The notes: a model not told the origin generated them from the sequence alone. A stretch of 64,000 nucleotides of DNA from Serratia marcescens subsp. marcescens ATCC 13880 (GCF_017299535.1 NZ_CP071238.1:1116001-1180000), one strand, 5' to 3'. Shown: positions 53,324 to 63,524, numbered from the stretch's first letter. Program-made: numbers and translations.

Positions 53324-54229
53324 TTATTTGCCTTTGCTTTCTTTCAGCAGTTCGGTAATGCCGCCGATCGAGCCGAGCAGGCTGCTGGCGTCCAGCGGCA
53401 TCATCACCACTTTGCTGTTGTTGGAAGAACCGATCTTCTGCAGCGCGTCGGTGTATTTCTGCGCCACGAAGTAGTTCACCGCCTGAATGTTGCCGCTGGC
53501 GATGGCGTCGGACACCAACTGGGTGGCGCGCGCCTCGGCCTCGGCGGCGCGTTCACGCGCTTCCGCCTGCAGGAATGCCGACTGGCGTTCGCCCTCAGCC
53601 TTCAGGATCTGCGATTGTTTCTCACCCTCGGCGCGCAGAATGGCCGCCTGACGCACCCCTTCCGCCTCCAGGATGTCGGCGCGCTTGGTGCGCTCAGCCT
53701 TCATCTGGGCGTTCATCGAGGCGATCAGCTCCGCCGGCGGCCGCACGTCGCGGATCTCGATACGGGTGATCTTCACCCCCCAAGGGTTGGTCGCTTCATC
53801 GACGATGTGCAACAGGCGGCTGTTGATGCTGTCGCGCTGCGACAGCATTTCGTCCAGCTCCATCGAGCCGAGCACGGTGCGGAAGTTGGTCATGGTCAGG
53901 TTGACGATCGCCTGTTCGAGGTTGCTGACCTCGTAGGCGGCGCGCGCCGGGTCGACCACCTGGATAAAGCACACCGCGTCGATGGCGACGTTGGCGTTAT
54001 CGCGGGAAATCACTTCCTGCGAGGGGATATCCAGCACCTGCTCCATCATGTTGATTTTGCGGCCGATGCGGTCCATGAACGGCACCACCAGGTTCAGGCC
54101 CGGCATCAGCGTCTTGGTATAGCGGCCGAAGCGTTCTACCGTCCATTGGAACCCCTGCGGCACAATTTTGACGCCGGCGAACACCACAATCAGCGCGACG
54201 ACGATCACGATGGGAATAAAAGTAAGCAT
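53324..54229 (-). CDS. qmcA: QmcA, SPFH/stomatin-family membrane protein
   Basis: 301 residues (E. coli 305). It has an N-terminal membrane anchor ([17 protein letters not shown]), an SPFH band-7 domain ([19 protein letters not shown] onward) and a long Ala/Glu/Arg coiled coil at about 180-240. In E. coli it is a multicopy suppressor of htpX ftsH loss, pointing to membrane-protein quality control. GGAGG precedes the start. It leads the operon with ybbJ. Confidence 0.95.
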   Translation of the reverse strand: MLTFIPIVIVVALIVVFAGVKIVPQGFQWTVERFGRYTKTLMPGLNLVVPFMDRIGRKINMMEQVLDIPSQEVISRDNANVAIDAVCFIQVVDPARAAYEVSNLEQAIVNLTMTNFRTVLGSMELDEMLSQRDSINSRLLHIVDEATNPWGVKITRIEIRDVRPPAELIASMNAQMKAERTKRADILEAEGVRQAAILRAEGEKQSQILKAEGERQSAFLQAEARERAAEAEARATQLVSDAIASGNIQAVNYFVAQKYTDALQKIGSSNNSKVVMMPLDASSLLGSIGGITELLKESKGK

Positions 54230-54555
54230 GCAAACCTCCTGTCAGACATATGTAAACAGATATTACGTCAGCGCCGGAAAAATGCCTACCGATACCGCGA
54301 CTTAATCCAGGACATTGGCGACTCCGCCATAAGCGGAACCGCTGTTCCGAACAGGGAGAAAAACGTTATTGAAATAAGTCTGGCACAGTTGGCGGATAAG
54401 TATGCCTAAATGGCATGATTTCAATAATTTTTATTCATTTCATGATGTTGCTCGCCTTGGCTAGAGTAAAAACACCCCCCGTGTTTACCGTCAAAAATTT
54501 GTCATTTTTATTTGCGACTATGCTTTTTGAAATGACATTTCGGCCAAGGATTGTT
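54230..54555 (+). promoter_or_regulatory. cfa upstream region with probable stress promoter
   Basis: 326 bases between divergent qmcA and cfa. The right part (54405-54555) is AT-rich. CTATGCT at 54518-54524 resembles a sigmaS-type -10 (CTATACT), with TTGTCA at 54499 as a loose -35. This would start transcripts about 25-30 bases before cfa, like the known stationary-phase promoter of E. coli cfa. An open frame through the region continues into cfa, but it has no conserved sequence. Confidence 0.45.
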
Positions 54556-55707
54556 ATGGATTCGCTCAGTGTTGATGAACTCGCCCAGAAGAAAGACCGC
54601 TGGTATCGCATTGTAGAGGAGATGCTGGCCGAAGCCGGTGTCGCCATCAACGGCCCGCGCGCCTGGGATATTCGGGTGCACAACCCGGCCCTGTTCAAAC
54701 GCATTTTGCAGGAAGGCTCGCTCGGCTTCGGCGAGAGCTATATGGACGGCTGGTGGGAATGCGAACGGCTGGACATGCTGTTTACCCGCATTCTGCAGGC
54801 CGGCGTCGATGAGCGCCTGCCGAAAAGCCTGAGCGACATCGCGCGCATCGCCTATGCCCGGCTGTTCAACCGCCAATCGCGCAAGCGCGCCTGGCAGGTG
54901 GGCAAAGAGCATTACGACATCGGCAACGACCTGTTCCGGGCGATGCTCGATCCTTACATGCAATACTCCTGCGGCTACTGGAAAGAGGCGCAGACGCTGG
55001 AGCAGGCGCAGCAGGCCAAGCTGCGGATGATCTGCGAGAAGCTGCAGCTGAAACCGGGCATGACGCTGCTGGATATCGGCTGCGGCTGGGGCGGGCTGGC
55101 GCAGTTTGCGGCGCAAAACTACGGCGTCGCGGTGCACGGCGTGACCATTTCGGCCGAGCAGCAGAAGCTGGCGCAGGCACGCTGCGCCGGGCTGGACGTC
55201 GAGATCTTGCTGCAGGATTACCGCGATCTGGATCGTCAGTTCGATCGCATCGTGTCGGTCGGCATGTTTGAGCACGTCGGGCCGAAAAACTACGAGACCT
55301 ATTTCAGCGTCGCGGCGCGCAACCTGAAGCCGGATGGCCTGTTTTTGCTGCACACCATCGGTTCCAATCAAACCGACCTTAACGTCGACGCCTGGATAGA
55401 CAAATACATCTTCCCCAACGGCTGCCTGCCTTCGGTGCGGCATGTCGCCGAGGCCAGCGAAGGGCGTTTCGTGATGGAGGATTGGCACAACTTCGGCGCC
55501 GATTACGATCGCACGCTGATGGCCTGGCTGGAGAATTTCAAACGGGCGTGGCCGGAATTGGCGGGCGGTTATTCCGAGCGCTTCGAGCGCATGTTCACTT
55601 ATTACCTGAACGCCTGCGCCGGCGCGTTCCGTTCACGCAACATTCAGCTGTGGCAGGTGTTGTTCAGCCCGGCGGGCGTGGAGGGCGGGGTGCGGGTCTA
55701 TCGCTGA
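54556..55707 (+). CDS. cfa: Cfa, cyclopropane-fatty-acyl-phospholipid synthase
   Basis: 383 residues (E. coli 382). It is a SAM-dependent enzyme that cyclopropanates unsaturated membrane lipid chains at entry to stationary phase. SAM motif is LLDIGCGWGGLAQ. Other signatures are GKEHYDIGNDLF, MQYSCGYW and SVGMFEHVGPKNY. The ATG at 54556 matches the family N-terminus, with AAGGA upstream; a 47-residue longer frame from 54415 is rejected. In E. coli cfa lies elsewhere in the genome. Confidence 0.95.
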   Translation: MDSLSVDELAQKKDRWYRIVEEMLAEAGVAINGPRAWDIRVHNPALFKRILQEGSLGFGESYMDGWWECERLDMLFTRILQAGVDERLPKSLSDIARIAYARLFNRQSRKRAWQVGKEHYDIGNDLFRAMLDPYMQYSCGYWKEAQTLEQAQQAKLRMICEKLQLKPGMTLLDIGCGWGGLAQFAAQNYGVAVHGVTISAEQQKLAQARCAGLDVEILLQDYRDLDRQFDRIVSVGMFEHVGPKNYETYFSVAARNLKPDGLFLLHTIGSNQTDLNVDAWIDKYIFPNGCLPSVRHVAEASEGRFVMEDWHNFGADYDRTLMAWLENFKRAWPELAGGYSERFERMFTYYLNACAGAFRSRNIQLWQVLFSPAGVEGGVRVYR

Positions 55708-55824
55708 TATCCCCGTCATATTTCAAGCTGACTGCACGTTCTAGCCCTGGTCGCTTAGTTATCTAAGCTCCCAGGGCTTCTCACCTTTGCCGCCTGGATG
55801 CAGCTTCAAGCATGACGAGTATCA
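55706..55824. repeat. Palindromic interspersed repeat (MITE/ERIC-like) between cfa and ybbN
   Basis: The ends form an imperfect inverted repeat of about 23 bases: GATA-CGTCAT-AAGCTG on the left (55706-55730) against the reverse complement of 55801-55823. Inside is a second strong hairpin with arms GCCCTGG/CCAGGGC (55744-55750 and 55771-55777) and GCTTAG/CTAAGC. This pattern is like the short palindromic repeats scattered in Serratia, Yersinia and relatives. It contains the ybbN stop codon and may also end both convergent transcripts. Confidence 0.75.
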
Positions 55825-56676
55825 GTACAGCAGTGAGTACAGCTGGCGGCGATATTTAGCGGCCAGCGCGTCGCCGGTGCCGAGCGCGGCCAGAATGTCC
55901 ATCAGCGTCTTGCGCGCGTTGCCGTTGGCGGCGGCCAGATCCTTCTTCAGATGCCCCATCAGCAGTTCCAACGCTTCTTCGTTACGCCCGACCTGATGCA
56001 GCTGCAGCGCCAGCTGCACCGCCAGATCGACGTTGTCCGGCTGCTGCTGCACCTGCTGTTGCAGCTGTTGGATTTCCGGCGTGTCCGCCGCCTGCTTCAA
56101 CAGTTCAATCTGCGCCACCAGGCCTTGATAGCGCGTATCGCGATCCTGCAACGGGATGGTCGCCAGCACCGCCTCGGCATCTTCGCTGCGGCTGAGGGCG
56201 ATCTGCGTTTCGGCCAGCGTCAGGCCGATGTCGCTGCGCTGTTGGCTGCTCTGCCAGGCGTCTTTCAGCAGCGGCAGCGCTTCGGCGGCGTTGCCGGCGG
56301 CCAGCAATTCTTGCGCCTGCGCCAGTTTCAGATCTTCTTCCTTTGGCAGGAAACGCTGCAGCAAGTCGCGGATCGCTTCTTCCGGCTGCGGGCCCTGGAA
56401 GCCGTCGACCGGTTGGCCGTCTTTAAACAGGTAGACCGTCGGAATGGAGCGCAGCCCGAATTGGGAGGCGATCATCTGTTCGGCGTCGCAGTCCACCTTG
56501 GCCAGAATGAACTGACCGGCGTATTCCGCCGCCAGCTTGTCCAGCACCGGCGTGAGCTGCAGGCAGTGTTGGCTGCGCTCGGACCAGAAGTAGAACAGCA
56601 CCGGAATGGACATCGACTGTTCCAGCGTCTGGTGCAGGTTAGTTTCGTTAATATCAACAACAGCTTGAGCTAGCAT
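55822..56676 (-). CDS. ybbN: YbbN (CnoX), thioredoxin-like chaperedoxin
   Basis: 284 residues, same as E. coli. The N-terminal thioredoxin fold has SQHC in place of the CxxC active site ([11 protein letters not shown]), so it lacks thioredoxin reductase activity, as known for CnoX. A C-terminal TPR-like helical domain runs from about residue 115. It protects proteins during bleach stress and hands them to DnaK or GroEL. It is read with ybbO and tesA on the same strand. Its stop lies inside the palindromic repeat. Confidence 0.95.
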   Translation of the reverse strand: MLAQAVVDINETNLHQTLEQSMSIPVLFYFWSERSQHCLQLTPVLDKLAAEYAGQFILAKVDCDAEQMIASQFGLRSIPTVYLFKDGQPVDGFQGPQPEEAIRDLLQRFLPKEEDLKLAQAQELLAAGNAAEALPLLKDAWQSSQQRSDIGLTLAETQIALSRSEDAEAVLATIPLQDRDTRYQGLVAQIELLKQAADTPEIQQLQQQVQQQPDNVDLAVQLALQLHQVGRNEEALELLMGHLKKDLAAANGNARKTLMDILAALGTGDALAAKYRRQLYSLLY

Positions 56677-56753
56677 CTTTTTTCTCTCTGATCGTGCGGA
56701 GCCATGGGGTGTAAATGGGGGCGCGCCGCCATTCTTCAACCCCGTCGGGCGAA

Positions 56754-57530
56754 TTAAGCGTTGCTGCGCAGCAGCCAATCCAGACAGCGGCCCGGCAAAA
56801 TGCGGCGCAGCACGCTCATCGCGTGCGCCAGCAGGGTGACCGGATAGCGCAGTTTGGCGCGCGGGCTTTCCAGCGCGTGGCGCAGTTTGGGCAGGATGGC
56901 CTCCGGCGGCAGCGTCAGGCGCTTGGCGATGCCGGGATTGTGCACCGGCTTGTCGCTCTGCGCCTGGTTGACGTTCTGGCTAAAGTGGGTGGCGATCGGC
57001 CCCGGTTCGATCAGGCTGACCTGAATGCCGCTGCCGTGCAGCTCCATGCGCAGCGCGTCCGACCAGGCTTCCAGCGCGAACTTGCTGGCGGCGTAGGCGC
57101 CGCGCCCGGCGCTGGAGACCAGCCCCATCACCGAGCTGGTCTGAATGATGCGCCCTTCGCCGTGCGGCAACATCGCCGGCAACAGCAGCTGGGTCAGTTG
57201 GTGGGTGCCGAACAGGTTGGTGGCGAACTGCCGCTCCAGCTGGCTGCGCGAAATGCGGCTAAGCGGGCCGTAAACGCCGAACCCCCCGTTATTGAACAGG
57301 CCGTACAGGCGGCCGTCGGTCAGCGCGATCACCTCGGCGGCGGCGCGCTCGACGCTGGCGCTGTCGTCCAGATCCAGCTCAATGCCTTCCAGCCCCAGCT
57401 GGCGCATGTTTTCCACGTCCTGCGGCTTACGGCAGGCGGCCAGCACCCGGTAGCCGCGGTTGCGCAGATCCTGCGCCGCAATCAATCCAATCCCGCTGGA
57501 ACAGCCGGTTATCAATACCGCTTTTTGCAT
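56754..57530 (-). CDS. ybbO: YbbO, short-chain dehydrogenase/reductase
   Basis: 258-residue classical SDR. It has the NADP-binding GCSSGIG motif near residue 9, NNGG in place of NNAG, and the catalytic Ser (SSVMG) and YxxxK (YAASK). In E. coli YbbO is an NADP-dependent aldehyde reductase. It lies between tesA and ybbN in the conserved order. The C-terminus carries a basic, hydrophobic tail ([15 protein letters not shown]). Confidence 0.92.
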   Translation of the reverse strand: MQKAVLITGCSSGIGLIAAQDLRNRGYRVLAACRKPQDVENMRQLGLEGIELDLDDSASVERAAAEVIALTDGRLYGLFNNGGFGVYGPLSRISRSQLERQFATNLFGTHQLTQLLLPAMLPHGEGRIIQTSSVMGLVSSAGRGAYAASKFALEAWSDALRMELHGSGIQVSLIEPGPIATHFSQNVNQAQSDKPVHNPGIAKRLTLPPEAILPKLRHALESPRAKLRYPVTLLAHAMSVLRRILPGRCLDWLLRSNA

Positions 57531-57556
57531 AACTTTACCTAGTGTACGACCCTAAT

Positions 57557-58198
57557 TTAGTGAGACTCATGCTTTACTAGCGGTTCCAGGCGCTCCGCCA
57601 TCCAGGTGGCGATAAACGGCTGAGCGTCCCCATTGGGGTGCAATCCGTCATCCTGCATCCATTCCGGCTTCACCACCACCTGTTCCATATAGAACGGCAG
57701 CAGCGGAATGTTGAACTGCTTGGCCAGCGCCGGGTAGACGGCGCTGAACGCCTCGGTGTAGCGGCGGCCGTAGTTCGGCGGGATGCGGATCTGCATCAGC
57801 AGCGGCTGCGCGCCGGCCTGCTGCACCCGCGTGATGATTTGGCCGAGATCGCGCTGTACGTCCTGCGCCGGGAAGCCGCGCAGGCCGTCGTTGGCGCCCA
57901 GCTCGATCAGCACCCAGCGCGGCTGATGCTGTTTCAGCAGCGCGGGCAGACGCGCCAGCCCCTGCGCGGCGGTGTCGCCGCTGATGCTGGCGTTGACCAG
58001 CTGCGGCGCGCCCGGTTTTTTCTGCCACTGTTCGGCCAACAGCGTCGGCCAGGCCCGCTCGATCGGCAGGCGATAGCCGGCGCTTAAACTGTCGCCCAAA
58101 ATCAATAAGGTATCGGCGGCGGCAGCGCGTAAACTGAATAATCCCAACAGCAAAAGGAAGGGAAGATGCCAGCGGAAAACGTTCTTGAAGTTCATCAT
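57557..58198 (-). CDS. tesA: TesA, periplasmic acyl-CoA thioesterase I / protease I / lysophospholipase L1
   Basis: 213 residues including a signal peptide cut after about residue 27. The mature SGNH/GDSL hydrolase has nucleophile Ser37 of the precursor (LILGDSLSAGY), the oxyanion Gly and Asn motifs (ISGDT, GANDGLRG), and catalytic Asp/His in DDGLHPN. The start at 58198 gives the family N-terminus [14 protein letters not shown]. Its 5' end overlaps the divergent ybbA by 33 bases. Confidence 0.95.
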   Translation of the reverse strand: MMNFKNVFRWHLPFLLLLGLFSLRAAAADTLLILGDSLSAGYRLPIERAWPTLLAEQWQKKPGAPQLVNASISGDTAAQGLARLPALLKQHQPRWVLIELGANDGLRGFPAQDVQRDLGQIITRVQQAGAQPLLMQIRIPPNYGRRYTEAFSAVYPALAKQFNIPLLPFYMEQVVVKPEWMQDDGLHPNGDAQPFIATWMAERLEPLVKHESH

Positions 58199-58852
58199 CT
58201 TAGTAAACACGTTGGTCAGGGTGAGCATCAGCTCACCATCCTTACCGGAGTCGAGCTGCTTGTCAAACCCGCGCAGACGATCGCCCTGATCGGCGAATCC
58301 GGATCGGGGAAATCGACCTTGCTGGGCATTTTGGCCGGGCTGGACGACGGCAGCGAGGGCGAGGTGCGTTTGCTCGGCGAGTCGCTGACCGCGTTGGACG
58401 AAGAAGGCCGCGCCGCGCTGCGCGCCAGGAACGTCGGCTTCGTGTTTCAGTCGTTCATGTTGGTGCCGACGCTGAACGCGCTGGAGAACGTGCAACTGCC
58501 GGCGCTGCTGCGCGGCGAGAGCGACAGGCAGAGTCGCGAGCAGGCGGTGCAGTTACTGGAACAGCTGGGGCTGGGCAAACGTCTCGATCACCTGCCGGCG
58601 CAGCTGTCCGGCGGTGAGCAGCAGCGCGTGGCGCTGGCGCGCGCCTTCAGCGGCCGGCCGCGGGTGCTGTTCGCCGATGAACCGACCGGCAACCTCGATC
58701 GTCAGACCGGCGATCGCATCGCCGACCTGCTGTTCTCTCTCAACCGCGATTTTGACACCACCCTGATCCTGGTGACCCATGACGAAACCCTGGCGGCGCG
58801 CTGCCAGCGGCGGTTGCGGCTGCGTGAAGGCAAGCTGTGGGAGGAAGCATGA
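58166..58852 (+). CDS. ybbA: YbbA, ABC-transporter ATPase
   Basis: 228-residue LolD/MacB-like ATPase with Walker [10 protein letters not shown], signature [15 protein letters not shown], Walker [13 protein letters not shown] and the switch His in LVTHDE. It pairs with the MacB-type permease YbbP, whose start overlaps its stop (ATGA). The substrate is unknown; together with tesA the context points to lipid or envelope work. The start region overlaps divergent tesA. Confidence 0.95.
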   Translation: MPAENVLEVHHLSKHVGQGEHQLTILTGVELLVKPAQTIALIGESGSGKSTLLGILAGLDDGSEGEVRLLGESLTALDEEGRAALRARNVGFVFQSFMLVPTLNALENVQLPALLRGESDRQSREQAVQLLEQLGLGKRLDHLPAQLSGGEQQRVALARAFSGRPRVLFADEPTGNLDRQTGDRIADLLFSLNRDFDTTLILVTHDETLAARCQRRLRLREGKLWEEA

Positions 58853-61281
58853 TCTGGCGCTGGTTCTGGCGCGAATGGCGCTCGCCGTCGCTGCTGATCG
58901 TGTGGCTGGCGCTGACGCTCTCTGTCGCCTGCGTGCTGGCGCTGGGCAGCATCAGCGATCGCATGGACAAAGGGCTCAGCCAGCAGAGCCGCGATTTTAT
59001 CGCCGGCGATCGGGTGCTGCGCAGCGCGCATCCGGTGCCGGAAGGCTGGCTATTGGACGCGCAGCAGCAGGGGCTGAAGGTGAGCCGCCAGCTGTCGTTC
59101 ACCACCATGACCTATGCCGGCGAGCGGCCGCAGCTGGCGGACGTGAAAGCCACCGATCTGACCTATCCGCTGTACGGCAAGCTGGAAACGCGCCCGGCCA
59201 ACATCAAGCCCGAACCGGGCAGCGTGCTGGTGGCGCCGCGTTTGCTGGCGCTGCTGAACGTGAAAGTGGGGGATTCGCTGGAGGTGGGCGACACTACGCT
59301 GCGTATCGCCGGTGAAATCATTCAGGAGCCGGACGCCGGCTTCAATCCATTCCAGACCGCGCCGCGCATCATGATCAACCTGGCGGACGTCGAGAAGACC
59401 GGAGCGGTGCAGCCGGGCAGCCGCCTGACCTACCGCTACATGTTCGCCGGCGCCGAGCCGGATATTCAGCGTTACGAGGAACGGCTGGCGCCGCAGTTGA
59501 CGCCGGATCAGCGCTGGTTCGGGCTGCAGGAGTCCGGCAGCGCGCTCGGCAAGTCGCTGCAGCGATCCCAACAGTTCCTGCTGCTGTCGGCTCTGCTGAC
59601 GCTGCTGTTGTCGATCGCCGCCGTGGCGGTGGCGATGAGCCACTATTGCCGCAGCCGTTACGATCTGATCGCGGTGCTGAAAACCCTCGGCGCCGGGCGT
59701 GGCGCGCTGCGTAAATTGATCGTCGGCCAGTGGCTGGCGGTGATGGCGCTGGCGGCGGCGTGCGGCGGGGCGATCGGGCTGGCGTTTGAAGCGTTGCTGA
59801 TCCGCCTGCTGAAGTCGGTATTACCGGCTGCGTTGCCTGCCGCCGGCGCCTGGCCCTGGCTGTGGGCGCTCGGCGCGCTGGTGCTGATCTCGCTGCTGGT
59901 CGGGCTGCGGCCGTATCGCCAGCTGCTGGCCACCCAGCCGCTGCGGGTGCTGCGCCGCGATGTGACGGCCAACGTCTGGCCGCTGCGCTACTTCCTGCCG
60001 GTGACGGCGGCGATCGTGGTGGCGCTGTTGGTGGCGCTGATGGGGGCCAGCACGCTGCTGTGGGCGATCCTGGCTGGCATGGCGGTGCTGGCGCTGCTGC
60101 TGGGCGGCATCGGTTGGGGCAGCCTGCTGTTGCTGCGCCGCATCACGCTCAAGAGCCTGGCGCTGCGGCTGGCGGTTAACCGCCTGCTGCACCAGCCCTG
60201 GGTGACCATCAGCCAGCTGGCGGCGTTTTCGCTGTCGTTCATGCTGCTGGCGCTGCTGTTGGTGTTGCGCGGCGATCTGCTCGAACGCTGGCAGCAACAG
60301 CTGCCGCCGGACAGTCCGAACTATTTCCTGCTCAACATGACCGAGGCGCAGGTGCCGCAGGTGAAAGCTTTCCTGCAGCAGCACCAGATCAAGCCGGAAA
60401 CCTATTATCCGATCGTCCGGGTGCGCCTGACCGAGATAAACCAGCAGGTGGCGACCGAGCGGGTGCATGAAGACGATCCGGGCGGCGAGGCGGTGAACCG
60501 CGAGCTGAACCTGACCTGGCTGGCCGATCTGCCGGATCACAATCCGCTGGTGGCGGGCAATTGGCCGCCGAAAACCGGTGAGGTTTCGATGGATGAAGGC
60601 ATCGCCGGGCGGCTGAAGATCACGCTGGGTGATACGCTGACCTTCAGCGGCGATACCCAGGCGTTCAGCGCCAAAGTCACCAGCCTGCGCCAGGTGGATT
60701 GGGAAAGTCTGAAGCCGAACTTTTACTTTATCTTCCCGCCGGGCGCGCTGGACGACCAGCCGCAGACCTGGCTCACCAGCTTTCGCTACGATGGCGACGG
60801 CCAGATGCTGACTCAGCTCAATCGCCAGTTCCCGACGCTCAGCCTGCTGGACATCGGCGCGATCCTGAAACAGGTCGGCGGCGTGCTGCAACAGGTCAGC
60901 CGCGCGCTGGAGGTGATGGTGGTGCTGGTGGTGCTGTGCGGCGGCTTGCTGCTGCTGGCGCAGGTGCAGGTCGGCATGCGTCAGCGGCGGCAGGAGCTGG
61001 TGGTCTATCGCACGCTGGGCGCCGGCAAACGGCTGCTGCGCCGCACGCTGTGGTGCGAGTTTGCTTTGCTGGGGCTGGTGGCGGGCATCGCGGCGGCGGT
61101 GGGCGCCGAGGCGGCGCTGTGGCTGCTGCAGAGCCGGGTGTTTGACTTCCCGTGGACGCCGACGCCGGTGCTGTGGTGGGCGCTGCCGCTGGCCAGCGCG
61201 CTGCTGCTGTCGCTGTGCGGCGGCTGGCTGGGCGTGCGGCTGCTGCGCGGCAAGGCGCTGTTCCGCAGTTATGAGGGTTGA
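58849..61281 (+). CDS. ybbP: YbbP, FtsX-type ABC-transporter permease
   Basis: 810 residues (E. coli 804). Ten membrane segments are arranged as two FtsX/MacB units, each with a periplasmic domain (residues about 40-240 and 480-680). It begins [19 protein letters not shown] and ends in FtsX-like LLRGKALFRSYEG. With YbbA it forms a putative exporter or mechanotransmission complex of unknown cargo. Confidence 0.94.
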   Translation: MIWRWFWREWRSPSLLIVWLALTLSVACVLALGSISDRMDKGLSQQSRDFIAGDRVLRSAHPVPEGWLLDAQQQGLKVSRQLSFTTMTYAGERPQLADVKATDLTYPLYGKLETRPANIKPEPGSVLVAPRLLALLNVKVGDSLEVGDTTLRIAGEIIQEPDAGFNPFQTAPRIMINLADVEKTGAVQPGSRLTYRYMFAGAEPDIQRYEERLAPQLTPDQRWFGLQESGSALGKSLQRSQQFLLLSALLTLLLSIAAVAVAMSHYCRSRYDLIAVLKTLGAGRGALRKLIVGQWLAVMALAAACGGAIGLAFEALLIRLLKSVLPAALPAAGAWPWLWALGALVLISLLVGLRPYRQLLATQPLRVLRRDVTANVWPLRYFLPVTAAIVVALLVALMGASTLLWAILAGMAVLALLLGGIGWGSLLLLRRITLKSLALRLAVNRLLHQPWVTISQLAAFSLSFMLLALLLVLRGDLLERWQQQLPPDSPNYFLLNMTEAQVPQVKAFLQQHQIKPETYYPIVRVRLTEINQQVATERVHEDDPGGEAVNRELNLTWLADLPDHNPLVAGNWPPKTGEVSMDEGIAGRLKITLGDTLTFSGDTQAFSAKVTSLRQVDWESLKPNFYFIFPPGALDDQPQTWLTSFRYDGDGQMLTQLNRQFPTLSLLDIGAILKQVGGVLQQVSRALEVMVVLVVLCGGLLLLAQVQVGMRQRRQELVVYRTLGAGKRLLRRTLWCEFALLGLVAGIAAAVGAEAALWLLQSRVFDFPWTPTPVLWWALPLASALLLSLCGGWLGVRLLRGKALFRSYEG

Positions 61282-61409
61282 TGCGGCTATTTATAACGCC
61301 GGATGTGATAAGCGCCCGGCTTGGCAGAAATAGAGGCGTCGTCTTTAAACTGTATTATTTTCGTGTTTTATAATGTGTTATCTGCGGGTTACCACCAGGA
61401 ACGAAGGGA

Positions 61410-61709
61410 ATGAAAATCTACTGGTCACTTAAAAGTATCCCGGAATTAAAAAATTTGCCTTTGCGCGAACGTCTCGGACGTTGGCAGCGTGGCCTTGCTT
61501 CAGCGGGATTTTTTAACGGAACGGGCATATTGCTGGTTGCATTGTTGCCGTGGTTTTCGATTCTTATCGCTAACGATCTGACCCTTAATTACCCTTTCTT
61601 GCGCAATCATATCGTCACAGCGCTTGGATATGGCATCAGCGGTTTTTTGGGTGTGAATCTGATGATAAGAAGTATGCTAAGGAAAAATAAGAATATTTTT
61701 TCTGATTAA
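61410..61709 (+). CDS. Unknown 99-residue membrane protein
   Basis: Not recognised. It starts MKIYWSLKSIPELKNLPLRERL with a basic cytosolic N-terminus, then two hydrophobic segments at about residues 37-55 and 71-87, and a short basic C-terminus. AAGGGA lies before the ATG. Codon use is clearly more AT-rich than the neighbours, which suggests recent arrival. It sits between ybbP and purK, where E. coli carries rhsD and other inserted genes. A small immunity-like protein is one possibility, but no toxin gene is present beside it. Confidence 0.65.
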   Translation: MKIYWSLKSIPELKNLPLRERLGRWQRGLASAGFFNGTGILLVALLPWFSILIANDLTLNYPFLRNHIVTALGYGISGFLGVNLMIRSMLRKNKNIFSD

Positions 61710-61737
61710 GCGCGGCGGTTTAAAATTGTCGTCATAA

Positions 61738-61768
61738 AAAAGGGGTTAGCCTTAGGCTAACCCCTTTT
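61738..61768. terminator. Bidirectional terminator between the unknown gene and purK
   Basis: Perfect stem AAAAGGGGTTAGCC/GGCTAACCCCTTTT with loop TTA, flanked by A and T runs, serving both convergent genes. Confidence 0.95.
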
Positions 61769-61786
61769 ACTTTCGGCGGCGGCACC

Positions 61787-62854
61787 TTAGGCCAGCTTCT
61801 GCTGCGCCCAGGCCAGCCCGCTTTGGTATTCGCCCGGCAGCAGCGGCGCCAGCGCCTGCAACGCCTGGCGCAGATCGGCGGCGCTCGGGTCGTTCAGATT
61901 GAGGTGGCCGACCTTGCGGCCCGGGCGCACCTCTTTCTCATACCAGTGCAGATGCACCAGCGGCAGCGACAGCCACTGTTCGTTGACAGCGGTGCCGATC
62001 AGGTTGACCATCACCGACGGCGTGCTCACCACCGGCTGCGGCAGCGGCAGGCCGAGGATGGCGCGCAGGTGCAGCTCGAACTGGCTGATGGAGGCGCCGT
62101 TTTGCGTCCAGTGGCCGCTGTTGTGCACGCGCGGCGCCAGTTCGTTGATCAGCAGCCGATCGCCGACGATAAAGCACTCCATAGCCATCACGCCGACATA
62201 GTTCAGCTCGTTCAGGATCGCCGCCAGCATCTGCTCGGCCTGTCGCTGCAGCGCTGGATTGGGCTGCGGCAACGCCACGCTGGCGCGCAGAATGCCGTCT
62301 TCATGCAGGTTATGGGTCAGCGGGTAGAATACCGAACGGCCGTCGTGGCCGCGCGCGCCCACCAGCGACACTTCGCCGGAGAAATTGATGCCTTGCTCGA
62401 CGATGCACTCGCCATAGGCGTCGGCCGGCAGTTCGGCTTCCTGGCCCGGCCGCAAGCGCCACTGGCCGCGGCCGTCATAGCCGCCGACCCGGCGTTTGAC
62501 GATCGCCAGCTCGCCCAGCGCAGCGAATACCTGCGGCCATTCGGCGGCGCTCGCCAGCAACTGCCACGGCGCAGTCGCCAGGCCGAGCTGGTCGAGCAGC
62601 TGTTTTTGCGTCAGGCGATCCGCCAGACGCGGGAAGATGTCGCGGTTGACGAAGGCGCTGTGGGTCGCCAGCTCGCGCGTCAGCGCGGTTTCCGGCCAGC
62701 GTTCTATCTCGGCGGTAATGACGCTGTTCTGATACGGCACCGCTTCAGGTTCGGCATCGATGCCGACAGGGTAGACGGCGATGCCCAGCGGTTCGCCGGC
62801 CTGGCGTAGCATGCGCCCCAGTTGGCCGTTGCCCAGTACGCAAACCGGCTTCAT
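61787..62854 (-). CDS. purK: PurK, N5-carboxyaminoimidazole ribonucleotide synthase
   Basis: 355-residue ATP-grasp enzyme (E. coli 355) that carboxylates AIR at N5 in purine synthesis. It begins [23 protein letters not shown]-grasp features include [13 protein letters not shown] and EVSLVGARG, and the metal-binding [14 protein letters not shown]. Its ATG overlaps the purE stop (ATGA). Confidence 0.97.
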   Translation of the reverse strand: MKPVCVLGNGQLGRMLRQAGEPLGIAVYPVGIDAEPEAVPYQNSVITAEIERWPETALTRELATHSAFVNRDIFPRLADRLTQKQLLDQLGLATAPWQLLASAAEWPQVFAALGELAIVKRRVGGYDGRGQWRLRPGQEAELPADAYGECIVEQGINFSGEVSLVGARGHDGRSVFYPLTHNLHEDGILRASVALPQPNPALQRQAEQMLAAILNELNYVGVMAMECFIVGDRLLINELAPRVHNSGHWTQNGASISQFELHLRAILGLPLPQPVVSTPSVMVNLIGTAVNEQWLSLPLVHLHWYEKEVRPGRKVGHLNLNDPSAADLRQALQALAPLLPGEYQSGLAWAQQKLA

Positions 62855-63375
62855 GCGTCCTCCCGCGGATCGGGGTGGTTCAAGACGTCTTCAGTCTGCG
62901 CCTGACGCCAGTCCGCCAAACGCTGCGCCAGCGCGGCGTCGTGCAGCGCCAGGATCTGCATCGCCAGCAGCCCGGCGTTGGCGGCGCCGGCTTTGCCGAT
63001 CGCCAGCGTGCCCACCGGAATGCCGCGCGGCATCTGCACGATGGAGTACAGGCTGTCCACGCCGCTCAGCGCGGCGCTTTGCACCGGCACGCCCAACACC
63101 GGCACCAGGGTTTTCGCCGCCAGCATGCCCGGCAGATGCGCCGCACCGCCGGCGCCGGCGATGATCACGTCAAAGCCGTTGGCGGTAGCCTGCTCGGCGA
63201 AGCTGAACAGCTTGTCCGGCGTGCGGTGAGCGGAAACGACTTCGACATGGAAGGGGACATCGAGCTGGGTCAGGACTTCGGCGGCGAACTGCATGGTGGC
63301 CCAGTCACTTTTCGATCCCATTACAATTGCGATTTTCGCCCCGGTATTGGCGGCTGAAGCGGCGTTGGCTCCCAT
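62851..63375 (-). CDS. purE: PurE, N5-CAIR mutase
   Basis: 174 residues (E. coli 169). It moves the carboxyl group from N5-CAIR to C4. Active-site motifs are [20 protein letters not shown] and [13 protein letters not shown]. The ATG at 63375 has AGGAG about 10 bases upstream and a short family-variable N-terminus; the longer frame from 63483 is rejected. A PurR box lies upstream. Confidence 0.96.
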   Translation of the reverse strand: MGANAASAANTGAKIAIVMGSKSDWATMQFAAEVLTQLDVPFHVEVVSAHRTPDKLFSFAEQATANGFDVIIAGAGGAAHLPGMLAAKTLVPVLGVPVQSAALSGVDSLYSIVQMPRGIPVGTLAIGKAGAANAGLLAMQILALHDAALAQRLADWRQAQTEDVLNHPDPREDA

Positions 63376-63454
63376 GGGTGTAAGGCTCCTGTGATTTGTC
63401 TGGCGTCGGCTGAGGGCCGAATGAGGGCGTAGAGCATACCATGAGCGCACGGCG

Positions 63455-63470
63455 AGGAAAACGGTTGCGT
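63455..63470 (-). promoter_or_regulatory. PurR operator of purEK
   Basis: On the minus strand the 16-base ACGCAACCGTTTTCCT closely matches the PurR consensus ACGCAAACGTTTTCGT, 80 bases before purE. Hypoxanthine- or guanine-bound PurR would repress the operon. Confidence 0.85.
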
Positions 63471-63524
63471 CGCCGGTTTTCACCGTCGAAAGCGCGAATT
63501 TTCACTCTCGCGCCAGTGCGGAAT

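Noticed and set aside
54415..54555. 47-residue N-terminal extension of Cfa
   Set aside because: It is hydrophobic and AT-rich, lies over the likely promoter, and the family starts at 54556.
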